Source of the DNA: Candidatus Bathyarchaeota archaeon | GTDB lineage: Archaea; Thermoproteota; Bathyarchaeia; Bathyarchaeales; SOJC01 | DNA: 39,503 nucleotides | Direction: 5' to 3' | Assembly (NCBI GenBank): GCA_020341775.1 | Contig: CP070835.1 | Coordinates: 1,513,189-1,552,691, forward strand | Shown: piece after piece, positions 1 to 7,350 of the stretch | How the letters are laid out: each line of letters begins with the position of its first letter | How positions within the stretch are numbered: position 1 is the first letter of the stretch | Translations under genes and position numbers: made by a program | Notes under the pieces: generated by a model | The model's input: the letters and a program-made list of their open reading frames with translations, nothing else | Told to the model about the DNA's origin: nothing | Database searches by the model: none

Positions 1-2
1 AC

Positions 3-383
3 ACACGAGGACACGTTAGCCAAAACCTATTCAGGATCATGCATTCAGGAAGAAACAAGCAAGTCAGAGTATTAGCGATAACCACAGACTTGGCGTTAAT
101 AGACCCTTCTTTCATCCGACTATGCGGACAACGCTATCATGCAAGGTTAGGAATAGAAGAAAACAGCAAACGGAAATATCGGTCATACTATGGCAAGCAA
201 TGGCTTGAAACAACAGAGAACTTAGAGACAGGACAATTCGTTTATCTCAATGTCAACGAACTTAGCCTCATAAGTGTGCCATTATTTGAGTCCAAGTGTA
301 AGCCTAAAGACTACATTGAATACAATTCTTCACAATCACAAACTAAACGAAGCCTAATTAATAGAATATTGAGGAGACAATAA
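3..383 (+). CDS. C-terminal part of a mobile-element protein, possibly a P-loop ATPase (5' truncated by window edge)
   Basis: The reading frame is open from the first bases of the window to a TAA at 381-383, so the gene probably starts outside; the first ATG is at 39. The visible 126 or so residues are basic and hydrophilic with no membrane segment. A stretch reading MHSGRNKQVRVLAITTD is followed by FIRLCGQRYHARLG, which recalls the C-terminal part of HerA/VirD4/Zot-like ATPases of archaeal plasmids and proviruses, but no Walker motif is visible, so this is only a guess. Its stop is followed directly by GAGGAG and the next reading frame at 385, suggesting one transcript. Context (the tRNA 3'-end copy 80 bases downstream) argues that it belongs to an integrated element. 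Confidence 0.5.
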   Translation, partial: TRGHVSQNLFRIMHSGRNKQVRVLAITTDLALIDPSFIRLCGQRYHARLGIEENSKRKYRSYYGKQWLETTENLETGQFVYLNVNELSLISVPLFESKCKPKDYIEYNSSQSQTKRSLINRILRRQ

Positions 384-462
384 AATGAGTATCCAATCAG
401 CGCATCGTGGAGACTGCAAGACGAAGTCTGTGAGCGAAACGAGCAAAGCGAGTGAAGCGAAA

Positions 463-488
463 GGGTTCAAATCCCGCCCCGTCCACCA
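463..488 (+). other. Copy of a tRNA gene 3' end (T-loop, acceptor strand, CCA): probable attachment site
   Basis: The 26 bases contain GGG-TTCAAAT-CCC (inner T stem and T loop) followed by GCCCCGTCC, a discriminator A and CCA. The two outer T-stem pairs are lost upstream (AA opposite GC) and no GGACGGG 5' acceptor strand is found in the window, so this is a 3' fragment, not a functional tRNA. Such fragments typically mark one border of an element that integrated into a tRNA gene. Confidence 0.6.
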
Positions 489-505
489 CACCTTCCTTTG
501 GAGGA

Positions 506-517
506 GCGCGCACGCGT
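506..517. repeat. Alternating purine-pyrimidine tract
   Basis: GCGCGCACGCGT, a perfect 12-base purine-pyrimidine alternation just past the att-like site and 16 bases beyond the 3' end of the flavodoxin gene. It is a member of the recurrent border tracts described in the findings. Confidence 0.6.
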
Positions 518-532
518 TCAAGATGTAGGCGA

Positions 533-961
533 TCATGCGTCACTTATCTTTTTGAGGTCATTAGCAAATGCGCGTGCATTTTCAAGGTCCTTCTCATTCG
601 GATGGCTCCAATTGAAGAAGAGGAACCGCCCCCGGCACTTGAAGCTGGAAACAACCATGTAGCCCTTTGCTTCTAAAGCCCTTTTAAGGACATAGACAAC
701 TTTGGGGTTGGGCCCTGCTGCAGTAGCGAAAACAGCTGCTTTGCTTTTGTTACTTGGCTGCAGTCCATCGAGAAAACTTTGGAGTGTTTTATGAAGCTTG
801 CCAAGGTACTCACTGCTACCTACTATGAGAAGCTCCACGCCTGCGACATCAGGAGCCTCTTTTTCTACATCAACCGCCTCGCATTCAAGTTGCTTGGCGA
901 TTGCCTCGGCCACCTTTCTCGTCTTTCCACCTCTTGAGAAGTAAACGACTAAGAATTTCAT
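533..961 (-). CDS. Flavodoxin family protein
   Basis: About 142 residues from the ATG at 961. The N-terminus MKFLVVYFSRGGKTRKVAEAI is the first beta strand and phosphate-binding loop of flavodoxins that hold FMN. VGSSEYLGKLHKTLQSFLDGL corresponds to the second flavin loop and the following helix, and FATAAGPNPK to the third. The length is normal for a single-domain flavodoxin. An in-frame ATG eight codons upstream is ignored because the family begins at MKFLVVYFS and a TATA-like TTTAATATTT centres 27 bases before 961, giving a leaderless message. Expected role: cytosolic one- or two-electron carrier. No partner oxidoreductase lies alongside, so the redox partner is unknown. Confidence 0.85.
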   Translation of the reverse strand: MKFLVVYFSRGGKTRKVAEAIAKQLECEAVDVEKEAPDVAGVELLIVGSSEYLGKLHKTLQSFLDGLQPSNKSKAAVFATAAGPNPKVVYVLKRALEAKGYMVVSSFKCRGRFLFFNWSHPNEKDLENARAFANDLKKISDA

Positions 962-983
962 GATTTGAATCCAATAGACTTGC

Positions 984-993
984 AAATATTAAA
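984..993 (-). promoter_or_regulatory. TATA-like box for the flavodoxin gene
   Basis: TTTAATATTT on the minus strand, centred about 27 bases before the ATG at 961, the spacing expected for a leaderless archaeal transcript. Confidence 0.45.
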
Positions 994-999
994 TGTTTG

Positions 1000-1012
1000 G
1001 CGCGTGTGCACA
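1000..1012. repeat. Alternating purine-pyrimidine tract
   Basis: GCGCGTGTGCACA, 13 bases of perfect alternation between the flavodoxin promoter and the end of the methyltransferase gene. Confidence 0.6.
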
Positions 1013-1083
1013 ATCACCTATCTAGTGCGAGTGTAGGTGAGTAACGTAAAACGAAATTTGTACGCTGATTAGAAAACATTGAA

Positions 1084-1098
1084 GTGGTGCCTTACCAC
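1084..1098 (-). terminator. Weak hairpin after the methyltransferase gene
   Basis: GTGGT-AAGGC-ACCAC on the minus strand about 30 bases after the stop, followed by a short T-containing stretch (TTCAATGTTTTC). Only a five-pair stem, so a terminator role is tentative. Confidence 0.25.
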
Positions 1099-1128
1099 CT
1101 TTCCTTCCTGACTCATCTCTTTTCTATT

Positions 1129-1941
1129 CTAAAAGCCACTTTCAAGAGCTTTTCTTCCGATCGCAAATAAGACAGAAGGAGGAGCATTGCCGAACTTTCT
1201 ATTCCTTTCTTTCAATTCTTCGCCCATCTTTCCAAGTCTGACGCGAGCTTCTGGATCCGCTATTTCCTTCAACCTTTTAAGATTGCTATCAATCTCTCTG
1301 ATTGATCCGTCAATTCGCTCTTGGTTTTTCGGATCTTCTATGCATTCAATCTTTTTTTTGCAGAATAGGCATTCCACTGGATGGGCGGATTCTAATATCT
1401 CAACTGGTTTAAGCTGCAGATTGCCGATGATTTCTTCGATTTTGTGTTTAGTTAAAGTTGTCTTATGAGTCTCACCTAGCAAGGAATCGATTTGTGCTTC
1501 CCAAGCATGTTGTAGTAGGTTTGTTTTCTGTGCTTCAGTCTGGTTTCCATCGAAGAACTCTTCTTGAATGATGAAGTTTCCGCCAGGTTTTAAGACTCGG
1601 CGCATCTCAGCTAGTACTTTATCTGTTCTTTCAAGATGATGTAACGAATATGCCATGCACGTCACATCAAAGGAATTATCGTCGAACTCCAGAGATTCTG
1701 CATTCATCTCCATTAGTTTGACAGGTTTGTCTCTGAACCTTTTCTTCGCGGACTCCAGATCCTTTTTGGAGATATCAACGCCGACAAAACAGTCATATTC
1801 TTTCAACGTTTTCATTAAGGTATCAATGAAGTCACCCGTGCCAGTTGCGACATCCAAGACTTTTCCGCCAGAAATGGAACCTAGCTCAGATCGAGCTTTT
1901 AGAGCACCTGATGTTGCCAATCTTTTAGGCACGTTCTCCAA
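1129..1941 (-). CDS. Class I SAM-dependent methyltransferase
   Basis: 270 residues from a TTG at 1941. Motif I is VLDVATGTGDF (residues about 29-39), the acidic end of strand 2 is FVGVDISKKDL, and the motif 4 and post-4 region reads FDDNSFDVTCMAYSLHHLERTDKVLAEMRRVLKPGGNFIIQEEF, which is the Methyltransf_11/UbiE-like fold. A C-terminal part of about 120 residues carries a CLFC pair and a charged helical tail and is not part of the common core; the two cysteines could bind metal. The substrate cannot be told. The frame continues upstream to a TAA at 1999-2001 without an ATG or GTG, so the start is uncertain by up to 19 codons. Confidence 0.85.
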   Translation of the reverse strand: MENVPKRLATSGALKARSELGSISGGKVLDVATGTGDFIDTLMKTLKEYDCFVGVDISKKDLESAKKRFRDKPVKLMEMNAESLEFDDNSFDVTCMAYSLHHLERTDKVLAEMRRVLKPGGNFIIQEEFFDGNQTEAQKTNLLQHAWEAQIDSLLGETHKTTLTKHKIEEIIGNLQLKPVEILESAHPVECLFCKKKIECIEDPKNQERIDGSIREIDSNLKRLKEIADPEARVRLGKMGEELKERNRKFGNAPPSVLFAIGRKALESGF

Positions 1942-2020
1942 TTCAATGTCCGCCTCTAGATTGTTTGGTTTCTCCGCAAACTCATAAGTTTTGTCATATT
2001 ATTAGGCGTTTTTAAAGCCC

Positions 2021-2176
2021 ATGAAATCGTGGTGGAATACAGTTAGAATGCGTGCACGCGTCTACTTCGAGAAAGACGGCAAGATCGACATCCGAGATGT
2101 CGCTTTGGTGGCTTCTCCATTTTGGAGAAGCCTAGCAAGACTCTCTCCTTGTATTGCAGAAAACGTTAACACTTGA
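2021..2176 (+). pseudogene. 51-codon frame with one dockerin-like calcium loop; remnant of a surface protein gene
   Basis: ATG at 2021, TGA at 2174-2176. Residues 18-31 read KDGKIDIRDVALVA, the second half of a type I dockerin repeat; the intact dockerin pair in the large surface protein at 24.2-27.0 kb has DGKIDIKDIAIVAKNFG at the same place. The first Asp-containing half of the loop and the rest of the pair are missing, and what follows is not dockerin-like. The most economical reading is a decayed 3' fragment of a dockerin-bearing protein. A real microprotein is possible but there is no clear Shine-Dalgarno. Confidence 0.4.
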
Positions 2177-2262
2177 GGGATGGGTTGCGCAAATGGGGGC
2201 GCAATGGGTTGGGAAAGGCATGTTTTATGCAGTTATTTAATAGTCCAACCAGAGATGCTCAT

Positions 2263-2290
2263 TATACGCATGCATGCTCGCGCACGCGTG
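2263..2290. repeat. Double alternating purine-pyrimidine tract
   Basis: Two perfect alternating runs separated by a single base (2263-2277, 15 bases; 2279-2290, 12 bases, CGCGCACGCGTG), about 55 bases past the 3' end of the next minus-strand gene. Confidence 0.65.
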
Positions 2291-2343
2291 AAGTGGTAGC
2301 ATTTTTGGATGATGGTTCTGTTGGAAAAAAGAAGAGAGGATGG

Positions 2344-2811
2344 TTATTGGGGTGCTTGTGGCGCTTTCTCTCTTTTCGTTATTTCGCTGTAGAGGTATTC
2401 GAAATATCTGCCATAATTTGGTAAATTGAGTCGTCTTCTAGCATCGCAAAGAGGAGGCTTTGCTTTTTCCCACATTAGCTTGATTGATTCTCTGAAGAGG
2501 TCGTCTACGACTTCAATGTCTACAAGTTTCCTGTGCAGAAGGACACCTATCCCTTCAAAGAATCCCCCAATCGTGCGTAATCTGAATAGATGCCCTTTTC
2601 GCACAACCTCGTTGTAGTCCTCAAAATCTGTTGTCCACATCGTCTCATATGCATCTTGAAATTCCCGTGTTATAAAAGTTGAATACAGTCTCATGATGAG
2701 TTCCATTTGTCTGGTCTTCGTTATGTTTCTAAGTTCCAGTATGGCGAGGACAACACCTGCTATCACGCCTCCAGCTGCCACCATTGCTGAAATCGAAGCT
2801 ACATCCAACAT
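2344..2811 (-). CDS. Membrane-anchored protein resembling DUF4760
   Basis: 155 residues from the ATG at 2811, chosen over an ATG seven codons earlier because GGTGA sits four bases before it. Residues about 5-27 form one hydrophobic N-terminal segment rich in Ala, Gly and Val. The rest is a soluble helical domain (ELRNITKTRQMELIMRLYSTF, then an FEDY/WTTDF region and WEKAKPPLC) resembling the DUF4760 family of single-pass proteins, whose function is unknown. The C-terminus is a charged tail. It lies 150 bases downstream of the zinc-ribbon protein on the same strand and could be cotranscribed. Family assignment by eye only. Confidence 0.6.
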   Translation of the reverse strand: MLDVASISAMVAAGGVIAGVVLAILELRNITKTRQMELIMRLYSTFITREFQDAYETMWTTDFEDYNEVVRKGHLFRLRTIGGFFEGIGVLLHRKLVDIEVVDDLFRESIKLMWEKAKPPLCDARRRLNLPNYGRYFEYLYSEITKREKAPQAPQ

Positions 2812-2960
2812 TTTCACCGGTAGAGAGGTCAATCACTTCGAGTTTTATGACTTGCGGCAGAAGAGTCGCGAAGGCTCTGTCTGCTATCGTTTTCTCTGAT
2901 GCGACCGCGTATAAATCAGCATTCTCCACGTTCTTAGCAGGTATTGTGGCTTGCACACGC

Positions 2961-3284
2961 CTATAATATCACGGCGGCGAACATGCCTAAGAATATGCCG
3001 ATTATCATGAATGTGACACCAAGAACGATTGTAATCCAGCCAAGAGACTTCTGGTCTTCGGAGGCTTTGCTCAATGCATAAGCACCTAACAGGACAGCAA
3101 GTATGCCGAATAGCGGTGGAAAGAAAAGCAGACTAATGAAAGCGCAGATTATTCCAACGATGGCAATTGGCGTTATGTCTGTTTGTTTTTGGACTGTAGG
3201 CACCATTGTCAAAGGAGTTGTACAATAAGCGCAATAAACCGCATCGTCTGCGTTTTGTTTTCCGCATTTTGAGCAAACGGGCAA
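2961..3284 (-). CDS. Zinc-ribbon membrane protein
   Basis: 107 residues from a TTG at 3284, supported by GAGGGGAG about six bases upstream. The N-terminus has CSKCGKQNADDAVYCAYC, a CxxC...CxxC zinc ribbon (residues 4-21), followed by a short linker and two hydrophobic segments (about 40-66 and 80-107) joined by a basic/acidic loop ASEDQKSLG. The layout, a cytosolic ribbon tethered to two membrane helices (DUF4190-like), is common among archaeal small membrane proteins of unknown role. A second protein of the same general plan is at 12292-12678. Confidence 0.75.
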   Translation of the reverse strand: MPVCSKCGKQNADDAVYCAYCTTPLTMVPTVQKQTDITPIAIVGIICAFISLLFFPPLFGILAVLLGAYALSKASEDQKSLGWITIVLGVTFMIIGIFLGMFAAVIL

Positions 3285-3346
3285 ACAGACTCCCCTCAGA
3301 GAATTATAGTAGAATAGGCTAATATAGTGTAGTCTTTTTCAGTAAA

Positions 3347-3356
3347 GCGCACGCGC
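3347..3356. repeat. Alternating purine-pyrimidine tract
   Basis: GCGCACGCGC, 10 bases, between the end of the UbiA gene and the start of the zinc-ribbon gene. Confidence 0.5.
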
Positions 3357-3362
3357 CAAGAA

Positions 3363-4337
3363 TCAGAAGATGAATTTGCTGACTAGAAGCATAATCGATA
3401 ATATGGTATAGGTTTGAGTAACCAGCATTATCCACCTTGGATTGTCTGAGGACAAATTTACGATCTTCTCTTCCAAGTTACTTCGGTTTTGATCTTTTGA
3501 GGTTTCATATTCTTTTGAGAGAGAATATAGTTTCCTAAATTTTGATTGAACAAACACTACCGGTATTATTATCACCGGAATAAATATGACAAACCATAAC
3601 TGTTCGCTAAAAAGCCATTCCAAAAAAAGTGCTGTTCCAGTTAATGCTGCACCTGCACTTAAGAGGATGATCCCTAACGAAGTAGCCCTAGAGAGTCCCA
3701 AGCGAACGGTCATAGTTATGATGTTCATGGCCTTGTCTCCGAAATAATCTCGAATCTCAGTGGGAATAATAACACCATATATTGTTAGAGCTAGACCACC
3801 AAGAGAAATAAGGAAAAAAGAGTTGATTTCAAAGGTGAAAGTGTAAAAGGCAAATAACACAGGAAATATCGCTAGAACTAGTATTAGGGAGACTGGTGCG
3901 ACCCATGATCTTGATTTTAACCTTAAAGGAGGAGCAGAATACACAATTCCTAAGAAAATACCGACGATCCACAAAGGAAGCAATATCAACTTTTGCTGTA
4001 TAACCATAAATATCGAAACTAAAACAAGAGCCAAACAGAATTCAATAATCAGAACTATCTTAACGTTTCTATGCCCAAAGGAATCTAACGCCTTGACCAG
4101 CTCTTTCTTGCGTTCATCTTTCAAGTCTAACTCATAGTCAGAAAGCGTGTTCGCTTGAGCACCTATCGCAGAACTGAGGTTTATTATAGAAAAAGATAGA
4201 ACTATCAAGACTAATCCATCGATCAAACCTAAAGGTGGACTCGCCCCCCATGCAAGTCCCATTATTAGTGAACCTAGGTTTGGTAATAGAAACTCAGACC
4301 TAGATATGATAGCTAGCAATTTCACAGCATTAGACAT
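3363..4337 (-). CDS. UbiA-family prenyltransferase
   Basis: 324 residues with eight or nine hydrophobic segments. The first Asp motif is N63-TLS-D67-YEL-D71, the NxxxDxxxD signature that binds prenyl diphosphate through magnesium; the second is D197-YFG-D201. These two loops define the UbiA superfamily, integral membrane enzymes that move a prenyl chain onto an acceptor (quinone ring, heme, glycerol phosphate, or the ends of lycopene). The acceptor cannot be read from sequence. Because the window also holds a carotenoid group 26 kb away, a lycopene-elongase role is one option, but archaeal lipid synthesis (DGGGP synthase) or quinone synthesis are equally possible. A charged C-terminal loop (KEYETSKDQNRSNLEEK) precedes the last helix. 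Confidence 0.85.
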   Translation of the reverse strand: MSNAVKLLAIISRSEFLLPNLGSLIMGLAWGASPPLGLIDGLVLIVLSFSIINLSSAIGAQANTLSDYELDLKDERKKELVKALDSFGHRNVKIVLIIEFCLALVLVSIFMVIQQKLILLPLWIVGIFLGIVYSAPPLRLKSRSWVAPVSLILVLAIFPVLFAFYTFTFEINSFFLISLGGLALTIYGVIIPTEIRDYFGDKAMNIITMTVRLGLSRATSLGIILLSAGAALTGTALFLEWLFSEQLWFVIFIPVIIIPVVFVQSKFRKLYSLSKEYETSKDQNRSNLEEKIVNLSSDNPRWIMLVTQTYTILSIMLLVSKFIF

Positions 4338-4360
4338 GGTGCAGGAACTAATCCAGCATC

Positions 4361-4370
4361 AATATAAAAC
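4361..4370 (-). promoter_or_regulatory. TATA box for the UbiA gene
   Basis: GTTTTATATT on the minus strand, centred about 28 bases before the ATG at 4337, giving a near-leaderless message; no Shine-Dalgarno is present. Confidence 0.6.
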
Positions 4371-4561
4371 CATTATGCGCGTAACAATAGTGCTACTGAC
4401 TTTCTGACGGAGTTTTAGCAACTCTTACATCATGGCCGCAGGTTATTATGATGAGTGCGCGCATAAACAGACGGACAAACACGACCTCCCCCAGAGAATG
4501 ATTGCAAGATTGGTTAACATAGCGTTGTCCTATTTAGCGAGATAATAGGATAAATTGCCTT

Positions 4562-4663
4562 CTAAATTAAATGTGCGTGAACATTCGCTGTCCTAGCTGA
4601 CACATTCAGCAGTTCAACTAATACAATGATTAAAACTAGGGAGTTGACAAGCTGCTTTCTCAT
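4562..4663 (-). CDS. 33-residue signal-peptide-like microprotein or remnant of a secreted protein
   Basis: ATG at 4663 with GGTGA five bases upstream, TAG at 4562-4564. The sequence is a classic secretion signal: basic MRKQ start, hydrophobic core LVNSLVLIIVLVELL, then polar residues with small-residue cleavage options (NVSA, NVHA), and it ends only a few residues later. Either a secretory gene has been cut short right after its signal peptide, or a very short peptide is exported. No homology can be judged at this length. The Shine-Dalgarno plus a perfect signal architecture makes a chance frame less likely. Confidence 0.4.
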   Translation of the reverse strand: MRKQLVNSLVLIIVLVELLNVSARTANVHAHLI

Positions 4664-4912
4664 TGGTTTCACCAAACTAAATCTAGCGTACAGTCTCTAA
4701 GCAGCTGAAGTTCTTATGAGTTATGGAAGAAGAGCGATCTGAACACCTTCATATTTCCCTGTCATAGATATTCTCCGCACCAAACGTGGTTTTGCGCAAG
4801 CTTTCTTTTCCATTGCTCGCGTGTGAGCCGAAAGTCGCAAGCAAGATTACTTTTGTAGGAATACATGCGTTAGAAAAAGGGGAAAAGAGCTACTGGTCCA
4901 ATGCGTCAGAGG

Positions 4913-6859
4913 TTACGGTAGCTCTATCTGTCCAATCTCGATGAGTGTATCTAAGCTGTTTATCATTATCTTCTTCTCGGACAACGTGTAAAGCTCATTG
5001 TCGATGTAAAGTGTCCTGCTGACGGAGTAGGGAGAATAATAGTAATAGCTGCTCTGCAGATCAGCGCCATCTTCAATATGAGTGATTGTGCCTTTTAGCT
5101 CTAGACCTTCCAAGGTTATCTGGTAAACGTAGACACCTTGCCAAACAAAATCTCCGTAGGCATTTGCTGGAGGCTCACCGAGATACTTTGTTTCATCAAT
5201 GTCCGCAACTAGCACAGGAATCGCTAGAAGTTGTCTTTCTTTGTCAAATAGGAAGGCTTTGTGGTCCCTCAAAACAGGGGAGTCTGTTCCTCTGTCACCT
5301 ATCTCGGTCTTATCTAACTCCACAGGCTTCACTGGGTCGCTTACATCGAAGAGAGAGATTTTAACACCCTGATACCAAGAGAAGTCGCCCTCGTCAGCTG
5401 CGACGGTCTCCTTTCCCACGCCGATGAGGTGGGTGTCGTCATAGGGATGAAGATAGTCCGAATATCCAGTGACTTTCAACTCACCAAGAACATAGGGGTC
5501 CTCGGGATTCTGCAAATCGATCACGAATAAGGGATCAACTTTTCGGAAGGTCACCAAGTAGAATTTTGTGCCCAGGAATCTGGCAGAGTAGATGCTCTCG
5601 CCCTCAGCCAATCCTTCTAATCGTCCAACAACGTCGAGGCTCATGTTAAGACAGAACACGTGGTTGCTGGATCCTCCACTCCAAAGAGAGCCGGTAGTGG
5701 TTGCGATTCTGAAATGGTCGCCAAATTCGTCCATTGAGAACTGATTCAGAATTCGTCCAGGAACTTCGCCATCAGCAGCGATCGTTATGTCATTGTCCTC
5801 AACTTGAATTCTGTAGATCAGTGTGCTTTCCGCGTTTGAGACATTGAAGCGTCTTGGAAGGGTGATGTAAATGTTGTTGAGAGAGACATACATATTCCGC
5901 GTTGCGCCCACCATTATTGTTTTGACGTTGGGCATCTCAACATCGTTTTGAATGTTCACAGCGATGATAGTGGTGAACGTGTATCCATAATCTGTTGTAT
6001 TAGAGTAGTAGATGTCAGTGGCAGAGATCTCACGCAGTTGACCATTAGAATAGATGCTGGGCAATTTTACGTTGGTTTCATTGAGCCAAGCTGGTTCGAT
6101 TACCAGAGCATAGACGTAGCTGCCAATCATTCTAGAGTTGAAGTAGGAACCATCCAACGTGATGTTTCTCGTGGATATAGGTGACAGTCGATTCGAAACA
6201 TCAAAAACTCCGATGTAGGTCTTTGGGAGCGCAACAAGCCAATAGGGCATCTGGTCCGCAAAAGGTAAGGCGTCGCCTCCACGTAACGTTTGATGGTTGT
6301 TAGACCAGAAGACGACCAGTTTGTCTCCGTTTATGAAGATTCCATTCACGGTTCCGTTAAGATTGATTTGCGAAAGGATTCGGAGGTCCGCTGAATCAGC
6401 CTTTACGATATAGACAGTTTGGTTCGACACTACGTAAAGATGTTCTCCATCAGTCTTCACGACATCAGCTTCATCCACTCCTACAACTTGAATGTTGGTC
6501 GTTGAGTAGTCTGAAATGGCTGATGGAGAGTTGCCCGCGTCTAATGAAAACGTTACTTGCCCACGTTCATCAAATTCATAAGGATAATATGTTTGAGAGC
6601 TTGTGTTCACGAAACTCACTAGTTCCTCGTACGAAGAGAACCTCAGGAGAGGCTGCCCTGCCACCGTTAAAGGAGGGACTTGGACGATGTTTAGCAGAAT
6701 GCCACCTATCAGAAGGCCGCTCATGAAGGCAATCAAAGCAGTTGCTAAAATCTTCTTTCCACCAAAAAAACTTCTAATGCCTAAGTTGCGAAAGTTCAAT
6801 GCACTCACACTAACAACTACGTCGGAGCAGCTCTTAATCCTACGTTTTAGAACAACCAT
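4913..6859 (-). CDS. Membrane-anchored beta-propeller domain protein (COG4880-type)
   Basis: 648 residues. A basic N-terminus leads to one hydrophobic segment (about 37-60, ILATALIAFMSGLLIGGILL), so the bulk is outside the cell. After about residue 75 comes a long all-beta domain whose opening YSTTNIQVVGVDEADVVKTDGEHLYVV is characteristic of the secreted C-terminal beta-propeller family (Pfam Beta_propel, COG4880, distantly WD40-like). Propeller blades recur to the C-terminus with hallmark phrases such as FYLVTFRKVDPLFVIDL and GYSDYLHPYDDTHLIGVG. Length is usual for the family. The role is unknown, probably protein binding at the cell surface. Its ATG abuts the TGA of the upstream winged-helix gene (stop and start are adjacent), so the two are very likely translated from one message. 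Confidence 0.85.
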   Translation of the reverse strand: MVVLKRRIKSCSDVVVSVSALNFRNLGIRSFFGGKKILATALIAFMSGLLIGGILLNIVQVPPLTVAGQPLLRFSSYEELVSFVNTSSQTYYPYEFDERGQVTFSLDAGNSPSAISDYSTTNIQVVGVDEADVVKTDGEHLYVVSNQTVYIVKADSADLRILSQINLNGTVNGIFINGDKLVVFWSNNHQTLRGGDALPFADQMPYWLVALPKTYIGVFDVSNRLSPISTRNITLDGSYFNSRMIGSYVYALVIEPAWLNETNVKLPSIYSNGQLREISATDIYYSNTTDYGYTFTTIIAVNIQNDVEMPNVKTIMVGATRNMYVSLNNIYITLPRRFNVSNAESTLIYRIQVEDNDITIAADGEVPGRILNQFSMDEFGDHFRIATTTGSLWSGGSSNHVFCLNMSLDVVGRLEGLAEGESIYSARFLGTKFYLVTFRKVDPLFVIDLQNPEDPYVLGELKVTGYSDYLHPYDDTHLIGVGKETVAADEGDFSWYQGVKISLFDVSDPVKPVELDKTEIGDRGTDSPVLRDHKAFLFDKERQLLAIPVLVADIDETKYLGEPPANAYGDFVWQGVYVYQITLEGLELKGTITHIEDGADLQSSYYYYSPYSVSRTLYIDNELYTLSEKKIMINSLDTLIEIGQIELP

Positions 6860-7348
6860 TCAAATCCTTTGAACAGCAGCCGCCAGGCTTCTGACTTGGA
6901 TGTAGGCTTCAAAAAAGAAGGCAAAGATGCTGAACACAGAAACTGCCAGAAAGAAGAGATCCGGGAAATTCCATTCTAAAGGCTTAAAGACCAGGTACGC
7001 TGCGAGGACACCGGCTATGAGAGCTCCATAAAAGACCAACCTTGGCACAAGCTTGCCTTTCAACAGCACAAAGCTTCGCAACGCTTCGATTTTTTCGTTT
7101 TCCTTCACGGAATACTTGCCATCTTTTGTATGAACCAGTAGCTCCATGTCAAGCAGTTTGTTGATATGGTATTGGGCGAGGCTGGGGCTTGAGAGCTTTA
7201 GGGTTCTCCAAACATCTCTCACTCCCACAGGTTCGTTTGAGGTTAGAATGTGGAGATAAATATCCCATGTGGTGCCCGAAATGTGCCTTTTCTTTGGTTC
7301 GCCTTTTTGGATACCTAGGCCCCCAAGGAAAAATTGCGTTTTCGCCAT
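6860..7348 (-). CDS. Membrane-bound winged-helix transcriptional regulator
   Basis: 162 residues. Residues about 22-85 (TWDIYLHILTSNEPVGVRDVWRTLKLSSPSLAQYHINKLLDMELL...DGKYSV) form a winged-helix domain with recognition helix SPSLAQYHINKL. Two hydrophobic segments follow (about 100-118 and 123-146), so the DNA-binding head faces the cytosol from a membrane anchor. It is fused translationally to the beta-propeller gene, which suggests that the regulator senses or controls the surface propeller. An 18-base inverted repeat lies nine bases before its ATG, a candidate site for autoregulation. No Shine-Dalgarno is evident. Confidence 0.8.
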   Translation of the reverse strand: MAKTQFFLGGLGIQKGEPKKRHISGTTWDIYLHILTSNEPVGVRDVWRTLKLSSPSLAQYHINKLLDMELLVHTKDGKYSVKENEKIEALRSFVLLKGKLVPRLVFYGALIAGVLAAYLVFKPLEWNFPDLFFLAVSVFSIFAFFFEAYIQVRSLAAAVQRI

Positions 7349-7350
7349 AA

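Larger units (their letters stand above)
385..528 (+). pseudogene. Short reading frame interrupted by an att-like site; possible N-terminal piece of a split integrase
   Basis: An ATG at 385 has a good Shine-Dalgarno (GAGGAG at 371-376, spacing 8) and opens a 47-codon frame that reads through the tRNA 3'-end copy at 463-488 (encoding GFKSRPVHH) and stops at 526-528 in what looks like host DNA. The first 26 residues are polar and match nothing I recognise. In SSV-type archaeal integration the attachment site lies inside the integrase gene, so insertion splits it into an N-terminal piece next to one att copy and a C-terminal piece next to the intact tRNA gene. The orientation seen here fits that geometry. 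The integrase identity itself is inferred from layout only. Confidence 0.35.
4338..4912. other. 575-base stretch between UbiA and the beta-propeller gene
   Basis: Holds the UbiA promoter, a 33-codon signal-peptide-like frame (4562-4663, minus) and several short alternating purine-pyrimidine tracts (4374-4383, 4455-4465, 4818-4825, 4861-4870). I see no structured RNA or longer gene. Confidence 0.5.

Noticed and set aside
380-490. Complete tRNA gene
   Set aside because: Only the T-loop and 3' acceptor strand are present; no pairing 5' acceptor strand, D arm or convincing anticodon arm can be built upstream.
354-536. 60-residue minus-strand frame containing WWTGRDLNP
   Set aside because: This is the familiar false protein produced by translating a tRNA 3' end on the opposite strand; it was useful only as a pointer to the tRNA fragment.
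2729-2956. 75-residue minus-strand frame overlapping the start of the DUF4760-like gene
   Set aside because: It overlaps the well-supported gene in another frame, has no ribosome binding site and its C-terminus is low-complexity; probably chance.
4440-4520. C/D-box small RNA suggested by ATGATGA
   Set aside because: No CTGA D box follows at a suitable distance and no terminal stem can be formed.
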